Assembly (NCBI GenBank): GCA_023253245.1
Contig: JALRHB010000017.1
Location: forward strand, 1-17,963
Source of the DNA: Polynucleobacter sp.
GTDB lineage: Bacteria; Pseudomonadota; Gammaproteobacteria; Burkholderiales; Burkholderiaceae
Direction of reading: 5' to 3'
Length of the DNA stretch: 17,963 nt
In this document: positions 7,968 through 15,270 of the stretch, piece after piece
Numbering within the stretch: the stretch's first letter is position 1
Layout: the number at the start of each line of letters is the position of its first letter
Made by a program: the position numbers and the translations under genes
The notes under the pieces: generated by a model
What the model was told of the DNA's origin: nothing
Databases searched by the model: none
The model's input: the letters and a program-made list of their open reading frames with translations, nothing else

Positions 7968-9076
7968 TGGCACCTAAAGTCTTCAAGTCAACTATAGAAT
8001 CCATAGCGGTCATTTTGCTAGGCTTTTTCATTACTTTGGCCCTTGGTAAAACACCTGAGACAAGCCCTTCTACTCTTAGGAATGAGTTAATCACTCTCCA
8101 GTTTCAGCAAATTGAGCTCACAGAACTCCTACAGGTTTTGGCCAAAATAGGTAAGACCAATTTTCTTCTGAGCGACTCAATTGAGGGAACAATATCCCTT
8201 AATCTTGAAAACACATCATGGCAAACAGCACTTTATTCTATTCTGGCTAGTAGAGGATTACGGCTTGTTAGAAATGGCGACATCTACTGGATTGGGCCTC
8301 ATGCTGAAATCCAAAGTTTTCAGAAGTTTCGTAGAGAAGACGCGGCACTCCCCTTTGGGGGAGATCACATCCATAGCCCACGCCAAATACTGATTGAGGC
8401 GCGGATTGTGGAAGCGGATCAGCGCTTTGCCAGAGAACTGGGGGTAAAACTTGGCTATCAGGCCAAAGCTAGCGTCCCAGATCAAAATATCAACGCTAGC
8501 TCTGATTTAGCTGGCTCAGGTTTGAGTGGCTTTCAACCCGCTACCGTAGCCGCTACCCTCATCTCCAAGAATGCAGCACGACTTTTGCAAATTGAGCTTT
8601 CAGCTCTGGAAGCTGACGGACAAGGAAAAATTCTCTCTAATCCCCGCATCATGACAGGCGATCAAGTAAAGGCCACTATTGAACAGGGGACAGAACTGCC
8701 TTATCAAATCAGCTCGCAAAGTGGAAGCAAATTGCAATTCCGTAAAGCCAATTTACGCCTAGAAGTAATCCCAAAAATTCACCCCGATGGCAGGATTTCG
8801 ATGCTTGTAAGTATCAACAAAGACACGATTGGCATGAAAACTGAACAAGGTTATGCCATTGATACTAAGAGTTTGAGCTCTGAAGTGACGGTTGAAAATG
8901 GTGGCACAGCTGTTATCGGAGGAATTTTCCAAGCCACCGAAAGAGAGGATGAAGTTAAAGTGCCGATCTTGGGAGATATACCCATCCTTGGCCATTTATT
9001 TCGCCATAAGTCCACATTAGCTGATAAAACTGAGCTTTTAGTGTTCTTAACCCCCACTGTGCTTGATAAACCCTAA
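7967..9076 (+). CDS. Short secretin of the PilQ/HofQ (ComE) family
   Basis: A 369-residue outer-membrane secretin. Residues about 11-28 are a hydrophobic signal segment (AVILLGFFITLALG). An STN/N0 domain spans about 42-112 (LQFQQIELTELLQVLAKIG). The secretin pore domain spans about 138-366, beginning RQILIEARIVEA, with LSNPRIMT, NGGTAVIGGI, PILGDIPILGHLFR and a final ELLVFLTPTVL. Typical PilQ proteins have about 700 residues with AMIN domains, N0 and N1. HofQ/ComE has about 410. Here only about 25 residues separate N0 from the pore domain, so N1 (Secretin_N) appears to be absent. Its place before aroK-aroB is the classical pilQ position, so it is likely the pilus or DNA-uptake secretin remnant, or a retuned version. 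The reading frame and all pore motifs look intact, so I do not call it a pseudogene. Function in pili or DNA uptake is inferred from family and location. Confidence 0.88.
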   Translation: MAPKVFKSTIESIAVILLGFFITLALGKTPETSPSTLRNELITLQFQQIELTELLQVLAKIGKTNFLLSDSIEGTISLNLENTSWQTALYSILASRGLRLVRNGDIYWIGPHAEIQSFQKFRREDAALPFGGDHIHSPRQILIEARIVEADQRFARELGVKLGYQAKASVPDQNINASSDLAGSGLSGFQPATVAATLISKNAARLLQIELSALEADGQGKILSNPRIMTGDQVKATIEQGTELPYQISSQSGSKLQFRKANLRLEVIPKIHPDGRISMLVSINKDTIGMKTEQGYAIDTKSLSSEVTVENGGTAVIGGIFQATEREDEVKVPILGDIPILGHLFRHKSTLADKTELLVFLTPTVLDKP

Positions 9077-9088
9077 TAAAATCACAGG

Positions 9089-9613
9089 GTGAATTCTTCA
9101 TCCAACAATATCTTCCTCATCGGGCTTATGGGCGCCGGAAAGTCGACTGTTGGCAAACTACTGGCAAAAAAATTAGGTCGTCGCTTTTTGGATGCAGACC
9201 ATGTCATCGAAGAACGTTGTGGCGTCAAGATTCCTGTCATCTTTGAGATGGAAGGCGAGGAAGGCTTTAGGAAACGCGAAGCCCAAACAATTAAAGACGT
9301 CACTGCAGAACAAGACATTATTTTGGCTACAGGTGGAGGCGCCGTACTTCTTCCAGAAAATCGTCAATATCTTCGCGAAAGAGGAAATGTCATATATCTA
9401 CATGCCAATCCTACAGAGCTTTGGCATCGCACCAAAGGTGGTATAGGCAGGCCTCTACTAAAAAATGGTGATGCAAAAAAAATCCTTGAAGATTTGTATG
9501 CTGTTAGAGATCCTTTGTATCGTGAAATAGCTGACCATGTAATTGAAACTGGCAAGCCTAGTGTCAATCAACTTGTAAACACATTAATCATGCAGCTCGA
9601 ACTTTCAAGTTAA
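9089..9613 (+). CDS. aroK: Shikimate kinase
   Basis: Phosphorylates shikimate at the 3-hydroxyl with ATP (cytosol, chorismate pathway). At 174 residues it has normal family length. The Walker A loop is GLMGAGKST (12-20). The shikimate site includes D37 in LDADHVIE and R61 in GFRKRE. The GGG motif is in LATGGGAVL (82-84). The LID arginine is R121 in GGIGRPLL, and the late adenine/phosphate arginine is in YAVRDPLY. The start is GTG, needed to keep the first beta strand NIFLIGL; no later start would leave the P-loop strand whole. It begins 12 bp after the secretin stop and ends 8 bp before aroB, so the four genes form one operon. Confidence 0.96.
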   Translation: MNSSSNNIFLIGLMGAGKSTVGKLLAKKLGRRFLDADHVIEERCGVKIPVIFEMEGEEGFRKREAQTIKDVTAEQDIILATGGGAVLLPENRQYLRERGNVIYLHANPTELWHRTKGGIGRPLLKNGDAKKILEDLYAVRDPLYREIADHVIETGKPSVNQLVNTLIMQLELSS

Positions 9614-9621
9614 ATCTATTT

Positions 9622-10704
9622 ATGAAAACATTAGAAGTTGACCTCGGTGATCGTAGCTATCCCATATATATTGGTACTGGTTTAATTGACCAGCCCAATC
9701 TATTTGGCGCTTGTGAAAAAGCAACATCGATATACATTGTCACCAACACTACAGTTGCCCCTTTATATGCGGAGCGTTTAAAAAAGACTTTAGAAACGCT
9801 TGGTAAACCGGTGAGAACAATCATCCTGCCAGATGGAGAGTCATACAAAGACTGGAAGAACCTTCAGCTCATTTTTGATGATCTCTTAAAGTTTGGCGCT
9901 GATCGTCAAACCATGTTAATTGCCTTGGGGGGTGGAGTCATTGGCGATATGACAGGTTTTGCGGCAGCTAGCTTTATGCGGGGCATTCGATTTATTCAAG
10001 TTCCCACAACCTTACTCGCACAAGTAGATTCTTCGGTGGGTGGAAAAACTGGCATCAATCATCCTCTTGGAAAAAATATGATTGGCGCCTTTCATCAACC
10101 AACAGCAGTCATCGCTGATTTGAATACTCTCAAAACCCTCCCTGCACGAGAACTATCTGCTGGCCTTGCCGAAGTGATTAAGCATGGCGCCATAGCTGAC
10201 GAGCAATTTCTATCTTGGATTGAGGTCAATACACCAGCATTACTAGAATGTAATACCGAAGCTATGGCCCATGCAGTTCTTCGCTCTTGCGAGATTAAAT
10301 CCGCAGTAGTTTCTGCCGATGAAAAAGAAGGCGGTATTCGTGCCACTCTTAATTTTGGTCATACCTTCGGTCACGCCATTGAGGCAGGCATGGGTTATGG
10401 CGAGTGGTTACATGGTGAAGCCGTTGGATGTGGCATGGTGATAGGCGCCGATCTCTCTCATCGCCTTGGCTATATTAGTAGGGCTCAAGCTGACCATTTA
10501 AAGCAAATTATTAAATCGATGAAATTACCAACTGAGCCTCCAAAATTTGGCTCGGCACGCTATATGGAATTAATGCAAGTAGACAAAAAAACGGAGGGTG
10601 GCCAAATTCGTTACGTCGTTCTTGAAAAAATTGGTAAAGCAAAAATTCAAGGCGTTCCCGATTCTCAAGTAATTGAAACCCTAACCGCAACTGGCGCAGT
10701 CTAA
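9622..10704 (+). CDS. aroB: 3-dehydroquinate synthase
   Basis: Converts DAHP to 3-dehydroquinate using NAD and a divalent metal (usually zinc), step two of the shikimate pathway. It has 360 residues, a standard length. The NAD-binding segment holds DGESYK (71-76) and ALGGGVIGD (101-109). The active-site lysine-rich region is GGKTGINHPLGKNMIGAFHQP-like (about 140-160). Metal ligands are E184 (LAEVIKHG), H247 (NFGHTFGHA) and H264 (LHGEAVG). It is 8 bp downstream of aroK; the intervening bases hold no Shine-Dalgarno, so coupling to aroK translation is likely. It is convergent with cyaY, with only 3 bp between stop codons and no terminator seen. In several relatives dgt follows aroB; none is here. 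Confidence 0.97.
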   Translation: MKTLEVDLGDRSYPIYIGTGLIDQPNLFGACEKATSIYIVTNTTVAPLYAERLKKTLETLGKPVRTIILPDGESYKDWKNLQLIFDDLLKFGADRQTMLIALGGGVIGDMTGFAAASFMRGIRFIQVPTTLLAQVDSSVGGKTGINHPLGKNMIGAFHQPTAVIADLNTLKTLPARELSAGLAEVIKHGAIADEQFLSWIEVNTPALLECNTEAMAHAVLRSCEIKSAVVSADEKEGGIRATLNFGHTFGHAIEAGMGYGEWLHGEAVGCGMVIGADLSHRLGYISRAQADHLKQIIKSMKLPTEPPKFGSARYMELMQVDKKTEGGQIRYVVLEKIGKAKIQGVPDSQVIETLTATGAV

Positions 10705-10707
10705 TTC

Positions 10708-11091
10708 CTATCGCGGCATCAGGCTAACATTAATGGTCTGACCAGCCTGGGCAGTAGCAAAAGCTGAAAGATCACTTAAAAGCTCGCGCCCAGTCTTGGT
10801 ATCTAACCATAATGGAGCTTCCACTGTGCCTGCCCAGCGATAGTGATATCCACCAGATTTGGCAGCCACCCAAATTTCATGCAAAGGAGGTTGGGTGTTG
10901 ACGACAATCACACTACGATCCCTAAATCGAATATTAATCACGTTGCCACCCTGGCGCTCAACATCCAAATCGAGGTCTAGGGCATCATCTGCAGCCTCCA
11001 ATGCTACCTCTATAGACTCAAGTAAATGAGCGCCCAGTTGATGGAACTGCTTATCGTCAATAGTTTCTATAGTGGAATTATTTGGCTTCAT
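10708..11091 (-). CDS. cyaY: Frataxin-like iron-binding protein CyaY
   Basis: A bacterial frataxin of 127 residues, which binds iron and modulates Fe-S cluster assembly through IscS in the cytosol. The acidic first helix and strand (HLLESIEVALEAADDALD then LDLDVERQG) provide the iron-binding ridge. The family core is in PPLHEIWVAAKSGGYHYRW, followed by the C-terminal helix RELLSDLSAFATAQAGQ. The ATG at 11091 is preferred because AGGA stands 7 nt before it. An in-frame ATG five codons earlier (11106) lacks a ribosome site. The gene is slightly longer than the E. coli protein (about 106 residues) because of an N-terminal extension. It is divergent from lptM, 47 bp away. Confidence 0.93.
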   Translation of the reverse strand: MKPNNSTIETIDDKQFHQLGAHLLESIEVALEAADDALDLDLDVERQGGNVINIRFRDRSVIVVNTQPPLHEIWVAAKSGGYHYRWAGTVEAPLWLDTKTGRELLSDLSAFATAQAGQTINVSLMPR

Positions 11092-11138
11092 GGATGAGTC
11101 CTGCATGCTATATTCAATTATTCGTTTATGAGATATTC

Positions 11139-11330
11139 ATGATAGCGATTCTTACAAAAACCTTCAGTATTGGTCTTTTATTATCCCTCCTTGGGTGTGG
11201 GGTTAGAGGACCGCTGTACCTGCCAAGCGTTCCGCCAGCTCCTCTACCCCCATCTGAGCCAGAACCAAAAGGCAAACTTTATCCACCACAAAGCCCTGCC
11301 ACAAACAATTCAATCTCAGTCAAACAATGA
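11139..11330 (+). CDS. lptM: LptM-type small lipoprotein (LptD assembly factor, YifL family)
   Basis: A 63-residue lipoprotein. The lipobox LSLLGCG puts the acylated Cys at residue 20, after the signal helix TFSIGLLLSLLG. The mature start CGVRGPLYLP matches the conserved C-G-x-K/R-G-P-L-Y-x-P of LptM, which in E. coli helps LptD disulfide maturation in the outer membrane. The remainder is Pro-rich and low complexity. An upstream in-frame ATG at 11082 lies inside cyaY on the other strand and would bury the signal peptide, so I chose 11139. The stop overlaps the lysA start (ATGA), the usual lptM-lysA pair of beta- and gammaproteobacteria. Confidence 0.9.
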   Translation: MIAILTKTFSIGLLLSLLGCGVRGPLYLPSVPPAPLPPSEPEPKGKLYPPQSPATNNSISVKQ

Positions 11331-12625
11331 CACAAAAAGCAATCCCCCTCCCACAACTCACTGGGTTTAGTGAGCGCAATGGCTGCTGGTATGCCGAAGA
11401 AGTTTCCTTAGTTGACTTAGCTAAAGAGTTTGGAACCCCCTTGTATGTTTACAGCAAAAAAGCATTGACTCAAGCCTATCAAGCATACGACAAGGCCTGT
11501 ATTGGCCCGGGCGGCAAAAGACGTGCCCGCGTACATTACGCCATGAAAGCAAATAGTAATTTGGCTGTAATTGATTGCCTCAAGAAACTAGGTGCGGGTT
11601 TTGACCTAGTAAGTGGTGGCGAGCTTTCACGCGCCCTAGCAATTGGTGCTGACCCAAAAAGTCTGGTTTTTGCGGGAGTTGGAAAATCAGCAACTGAAAT
11701 TGCTCAAGCCTTACAAGTTGGGGTGAAATGCATCAATGTTGAGTCTATAGCTGAGCTGCATCAAATTAACCGCGTTGCAACAAAATTAAATTGCCGCGCA
11801 CCAATCTCACTGCGAGTTAATCCAGATGTGGATGCGCAAACTCATCCATATATCTCTACCGGGTTAAAGGGAAATAAATTTGGCATCGCTTATCACGAAG
11901 TTTTAAAGACCTACCGAGAGGCTGCCCTTCTTCCACAAATTGATGTCGTGGGGATTGATTGTCATATTGGTTCACAAATTACAAGTACCGCCCCGTATCT
12001 AGATGCTTTAGACAAAGTACTTGAATTGGTTGCACAACTAAAAAAAGAAGGCATTGAAATTCATCATCTAGATTTAGGTGGTGGCCTTGGCATATCTTAT
12101 GGCGATGACAGTCCACCAGACATTACTGAGTTCACCAATACTTTATTAGATCGTGTTGCTGAACGAGGTTTCGGGCATTTAGATGTAGTGCTTGAGCCTG
12201 GCAGATCTCTAGTAGGAAATGCTGGGGTTCTCTTAACTCAAGTGGAATATCTCAAGCCGGGTGCAGAGAAAAACTTTTGCATTGTTGATGCTGCAATGAC
12301 TGAGCTCATGCGGCCGGCACTATATGAGGCCTATCATGCAATTGTGCCGGTACAGACCAAAGCCATTCCCAAAACTACCTATGACATTGTTGGTCCAGTT
12401 TGTGAATCTGGAGACTGGTTAGGAAGAGATCGTCAGATGGCCGTTGAAGAGGGGGATTTATTGGCAATCATGTCTGCTGGCGCTTATGGTTTCGTGATGG
12501 CATCAAATTACAACACCAGACCGAAGCCCGCAGAAATTATGGTCGACGGTAACAAAGCCTTCGTTATTCGCGCGCGAGAAAAGATACAAGACCTCTTTTC
12601 AAGTGAAACAATCTTGCCTGAATAA
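11327..12625 (+). CDS. lysA: Diaminopimelate decarboxylase
   Basis: Decarboxylates meso-diaminopimelate to L-lysine (PLP enzyme, fold type III, cytosol). It has 432 residues, a typical length. The PLP lysine is K74 in HYAMKANSN. Other motifs are HIGSQ (213-217), the phosphate-binding GGGLGISY (251-258), EPGR (290-293) and the substrate-side CESGD (359-363) with catalytic Cys359 given by the partner subunit of the dimer. Its start overlaps the lptM stop by ATGA, and no ribosome site is visible, so translation is likely coupled. A strong bidirectional terminator begins 33 bp after the stop. Its substrate also feeds peptidoglycan, linking it functionally to mrcA. Confidence 0.97.
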   Translation: MTQKAIPLPQLTGFSERNGCWYAEEVSLVDLAKEFGTPLYVYSKKALTQAYQAYDKACIGPGGKRRARVHYAMKANSNLAVIDCLKKLGAGFDLVSGGELSRALAIGADPKSLVFAGVGKSATEIAQALQVGVKCINVESIAELHQINRVATKLNCRAPISLRVNPDVDAQTHPYISTGLKGNKFGIAYHEVLKTYREAALLPQIDVVGIDCHIGSQITSTAPYLDALDKVLELVAQLKKEGIEIHHLDLGGGLGISYGDDSPPDITEFTNTLLDRVAERGFGHLDVVLEPGRSLVGNAGVLLTQVEYLKPGAEKNFCIVDAAMTELMRPALYEAYHAIVPVQTKAIPKTTYDIVGPVCESGDWLGRDRQMAVEEGDLLAIMSAGAYGFVMASNYNTRPKPAEIMVDGNKAFVIRAREKIQDLFSSETILPE

Positions 12626-12657
12626 TTAAGATTACGAGGGTATGCACTAAGCAAATA

Positions 12658-12684
12658 AAAACCCCGCTATGTACGCGGGGTTTT
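12658..12684. terminator. Bidirectional intrinsic terminator between lysA and cytochrome c4
   Basis: A 10-bp perfect stem AAAACCCCGC / GCGGGGTTTT with a 7-nt loop. It is followed by TTTTATTTT on the plus strand and by TTTTTATTTG on the minus strand, so it can stop both convergent genes. It lies 33 bp after lysA and 22 bp after the cytochrome gene. Confidence 0.92.
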
Positions 12685-12705
12685 ATTTTGGTGCTCTCAG
12701 GATAA

Positions 12706-13437
12706 TTAACGCAAACCTGCCATGTAATCAGACACCGCTTTCATTTCTTGATCTGAAAGCTTGGTTGCAATCGTAGTCATTTGAGTGCTATTTTTACGAA
12801 CACCCTCGCGGAATGCAAGCAACTGAGTAGTGCTGTACTCAGCCCACTGGCCACCCATGCGTGGATACTGAGCTGGAATACCAGCACCATTAGGGCTATG
12901 GCATGCTGCACAGGCAGGCACACCTTTTGACGCAATACCACCACGGTAAATGCTTTGACCAAGCTCGATGGTGTTCTTATTGGTAGCAACGCCCAAAGAA
13001 GGAGCCTGTTTAGCCAAATAAGCAGAAATGTTATTTATATCTTGCTCAGTTAAGGGAGCTGCCATACCCTGCATTACAGCATTGGGGCGGGTTCCATCCT
13101 TATAATTTTTTAATTGTTTGGTTAGATAAGCGGCGTGTTGGGCAGCCAACTTAGGCCATCCACCAGAGGCGCTTTGGCCATTTGCACCATGACAACCAAC
13201 GCAAGCAACTACCCCACGGCTAGCATCGCCATTGTTATAGAGTGCCTCACCTGCAGCAGGATCAGTTTTTGGCTTACCAGGCACCACTGGTTTAGCTGCT
13301 TCTGCAGCAGGAGCAGGGGTAGAAGCTGCATCTGCTGCGTTCACCGCGCCAGAAAAGGCCGCAATAGTGACAAAAATAGCAGAAACTAAGCTAGCGCTTA
13401 AGCTTGTTAATTTGGAGATTTGAGAGGTTTGACGCAT
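12706..13437 (-). CDS. Periplasmic dihaem cytochrome c4-type protein
   Basis: A 243-residue secreted dihaem cytochrome of the c4 class, an electron donor to terminal oxidases in the periplasm. The signal peptide is residues 1-34, with a hydrophobic core 16-30 and likely cleavage after AVNA. An Ala/Pro-rich linker (35-60) follows. Two cytochrome c domains carry CVGCH (79-83) and CAACH (176-180). Likely axial methionines are M122 or M125 in domain 1 and M220 in domain 2 (KNSTQM). The two-domain layout and ending LSDQEMKAVSDYMAGLR are typical of c4. AAGG precedes the ATG by 9 nt. It is divergent from engB across 114 bp that hold an inverted-repeat cluster. CcmI-type maturation and DsbD-supplied reductant would be needed for haem attachment (family knowledge). 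Confidence 0.93.
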   Translation of the reverse strand: MRQTSQISKLTSLSASLVSAIFVTIAAFSGAVNAADAASTPAPAAEAAKPVVPGKPKTDPAAGEALYNNGDASRGVVACVGCHGANGQSASGGWPKLAAQHAAYLTKQLKNYKDGTRPNAVMQGMAAPLTEQDINNISAYLAKQAPSLGVATNKNTIELGQSIYRGGIASKGVPACAACHSPNGAGIPAQYPRMGGQWAEYSTTQLLAFREGVRKNSTQMTTIATKLSDQEMKAVSDYMAGLR

Positions 13438-13461
13438 TATGTTTACCTTGGCAAAAATTCC

Positions 13462-13497
13462 TAAAAGTGTTTGGGCCCAACTTTTACAACCTTTTAC
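13462..13497. promoter_or_regulatory. Inverted and direct repeat cluster in the cytochrome c4/engB intergenic region
   Basis: TAAAAG-TGT-TTGGGCCCAA-CTTTTA is an inverted repeat (13462-13486) built on the perfect 10-bp palindrome TTGGGCCCAA (13471-13480), with one 3-nt asymmetry. The right arm is repeated once more in the same direction 10 bp later (CTTTTACAAC then CTTTTACCCA). Spacing of one helical turn suits a protein-binding operator, but no known regulator motif is recognised. Confidence 0.35.
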
Positions 13498-13534
13498 CCA
13501 ACACCATGAGATATTTCATGATTTTGCGTGATTT

Positions 13535-13540
13535 TACAAT
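13535..13540 (+). promoter_or_regulatory. Candidate -10 element for engB
   Basis: TACAAT (5/6 to TATAAT) ends 11 nt before the engB ATG, which would leave a leader of only a few bases. No convincing -35 hexamer and no Shine-Dalgarno were found. Confidence 0.25.
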
Positions 13541-13551
13541 AGCTTCTAGAC

Positions 13552-14217
13552 ATGTCTAAACTCTTTCAAGCCCGTTTCTCGACCACAGTCAATGACACCC
13601 ATTGCCTGCCTGCCACTGCGCTACCCGAGGTGGCCTTTGCCGGGCGCTCTAATGCCGGCAAATCTAGTGCGATTAACGTGCTTTGCAACCAAAAAAGGCT
13701 GGCTTTTGCCAGTAAAACCCCTGGTCGCACCCAACATATCAACTATTTTGGTCTTTTTGCAAAAGATGATTTATTGGCCTACCTTGTTGACTTACCTGGA
13801 TACGGGTACGCAGCCGTTAACCATGAGACCAAATATCACTGGAATACCCTTCTAAGCGATTATTTACAGGAACGTCAGCAGTTGGTAGGCATGGTGCTGA
13901 TTGTGGATTCTAGGCGCGGTATTACCGACTTGGATGAGCAAATGATTCGTTGGTTTGTGCCAACAGGCAAGCCCATTCATGTTTTACTCAGCAAATGCGA
14001 CAAACTCAATAAAAGCGAGTGTAAGCATGCCTTAGAAGCTGTACGCAAGCAATTACAGCAATATGACCCAGCTCTGCCAGATGGAAATGGGGAATCAAAG
14101 CAGCTTACGGCACAATTATTTTCCAGCACCAAACGCATTGGTTTAGAAGAAGCTGACAATATTGTTATTAAATGGCTATTTGAAGCAGAGGCTCCAGAAG
14201 ATGAAATCACAAGCTAA
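13552..14217 (+). CDS. engB: Ribosome-biogenesis GTP-binding protein EngB/YsxC (YihA)
   Basis: A TRAFAC-class GTPase of 221 residues, essential in many bacteria for assembly of the large ribosomal subunit. G1 is GRSNAGKSS (31-39), the G2 threonine is in TPGRTQHINYF (T60), G3 is DLPGYGYA (80-87), G4 is SKCD (147-150) in place of the usual TKxD, and G5 is SSTK (191-194). A C-terminal extension at about 170-188 (PDGNGESKQ) is longer than in E. coli. The ATG is followed directly by conserved-type sequence. The 3' end overlaps hemB by 17 bp. Confidence 0.95.
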   Translation: MSKLFQARFSTTVNDTHCLPATALPEVAFAGRSNAGKSSAINVLCNQKRLAFASKTPGRTQHINYFGLFAKDDLLAYLVDLPGYGYAAVNHETKYHWNTLLSDYLQERQQLVGMVLIVDSRRGITDLDEQMIRWFVPTGKPIHVLLSKCDKLNKSECKHALEAVRKQLQQYDPALPDGNGESKQLTAQLFSSTKRIGLEEADNIVIKWLFEAEAPEDEITS

Positions 14218-15220
14218 CTCTTTATTGAACTTCCCAGCACACCGTCCACGCCGTATGCGCCGTGATGAATGGTCGCGTCGTCTAATGCAAGAGAGTAGTG
14301 TTTCAGCAAACGACTTGATCTATCCAGTCTTTTTAGTACAAGGCCAGGGCAAATCTGAAGCGGTTTCATCAATGCCAGGAATCAATCGCGTTTCCTTGGA
14401 CTTACTATTTCCAATTGCCCAAGAATGTATTGAATTAGGCATTCCTGTGATGGCACTCTTTCCAGTGATTGAAGCTAGCCTAAAAACACCAGATGGCAAA
14501 GAAGCATTTAATCCCAATGGATTAATCCCCAATGCTGTGCAAGAACTCAAAAAGCGCTTTCCTAATTTAGGAATCATGACTGATGTTGCACTTGATCCTT
14601 ATACAAGCCATGGACAAGATGGCGTGTTGGATGAGCAAGGTCGCATTCTGAATGATGAGACCACTACCATCCTCATTCAACAAGCAGTTGTGCAGGCACA
14701 GGCGGGTGTAGATATTGTTGCGCCCTCTGACATGATGGATGGCCGAATTGGAAAAATTCGTGAAGCCCTTGAGCAAAAAAAGCTCACTCATACTCGAATC
14801 ATGGCTTACTCAGCTAAATATGCGTCTGCTTTTTATGGTCCATTTCGCGATGCCGTGGGTTCTGCAACAAATTTAGGTAAGGCTGACAAAAAAACTTATC
14901 AAATGGATTGCGCCAATACCAACGAGGCTTTGCGGGAAGTTGCTTTAGACATTAGCGAAGGTGCTGACATGGTAATGGTAAAACCTGGCATGCCCTATCT
15001 CGATATCGTTCGCAGAGTTAAAGAAGAATTTAATTACCCAACCTATGCATATCAAGTGAGTGGTGAATATGCGATGCTCAAAGCTGCAGCGCAAAATGGC
15101 TGGCTAGATCATGATGCCGTCATGATGGAGTCTTTGTTGGCATTTAAGCGGGCCGGTGCCGATGGCATTTTGACTTACTTTGCACTTGAGGCTGCGCACC
15201 TTTTAAAGACAATAAAGTAA
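14201..15220 (+). CDS. hemB: Delta-aminolevulinic acid dehydratase (porphobilinogen synthase)
   Basis: Condenses two 5-aminolevulinate molecules into porphobilinogen for haem synthesis. It has 339 residues from ATG 14201. The Schiff-base lysines are K206 (YSAKYASAFYGPF) and K261 (VMVKPGMPYLD). The metal loop reads DVALDPYTSHGQDG, with aspartates D128, D132 and D140 where zinc enzymes have cysteines, so this is the Mg-stimulated, active-site-zinc-independent type known from Pseudomonas and Bradyrhizobium. The N-terminal arm has the family RPRRMRRDEWSRRL. I preferred this start to the ATG 13 codons earlier (14162) because the extra residues lie wholly inside engB and match nothing; GAGG is about 9 nt upstream. 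The overlap with engB implies an operon. Haem made here serves the nearby cytochrome c4. Confidence 0.96.
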   Translation: MKSQANSLLNFPAHRPRRMRRDEWSRRLMQESSVSANDLIYPVFLVQGQGKSEAVSSMPGINRVSLDLLFPIAQECIELGIPVMALFPVIEASLKTPDGKEAFNPNGLIPNAVQELKKRFPNLGIMTDVALDPYTSHGQDGVLDEQGRILNDETTTILIQQAVVQAQAGVDIVAPSDMMDGRIGKIREALEQKKLTHTRIMAYSAKYASAFYGPFRDAVGSATNLGKADKKTYQMDCANTNEALREVALDISEGADMVMVKPGMPYLDIVRRVKEEFNYPTYAYQVSGEYAMLKAAAQNGWLDHDAVMMESLLAFKRAGADGILTYFALEAAHLLKTIK

Positions 15221-15248
15221 TTAGTCATTTAAAAGTTAGCTGGATTAA

Positions 15249-15267
15249 GCCTGTCCACCTTACAGGC
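15249..15267. terminator. Weak hairpin between convergent hemB and dsbD
   Basis: GCCTGT-CCACCTT-ACAGGC forms a 6-bp stem with a 7-nt loop in the 50-bp gap between the two stop codons. There is no proper T-run on either strand, so it is at best a weak or Rho-assisted terminator. Confidence 0.3.
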
Positions 15268-15270
15268 AAT

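Noticed and set aside
11082..11138. Longer start for the LptM lipoprotein
   Set aside because: It would place 19 residues before the signal peptide and overlap cyaY; the lipobox spacing fits the ATG at 11139.
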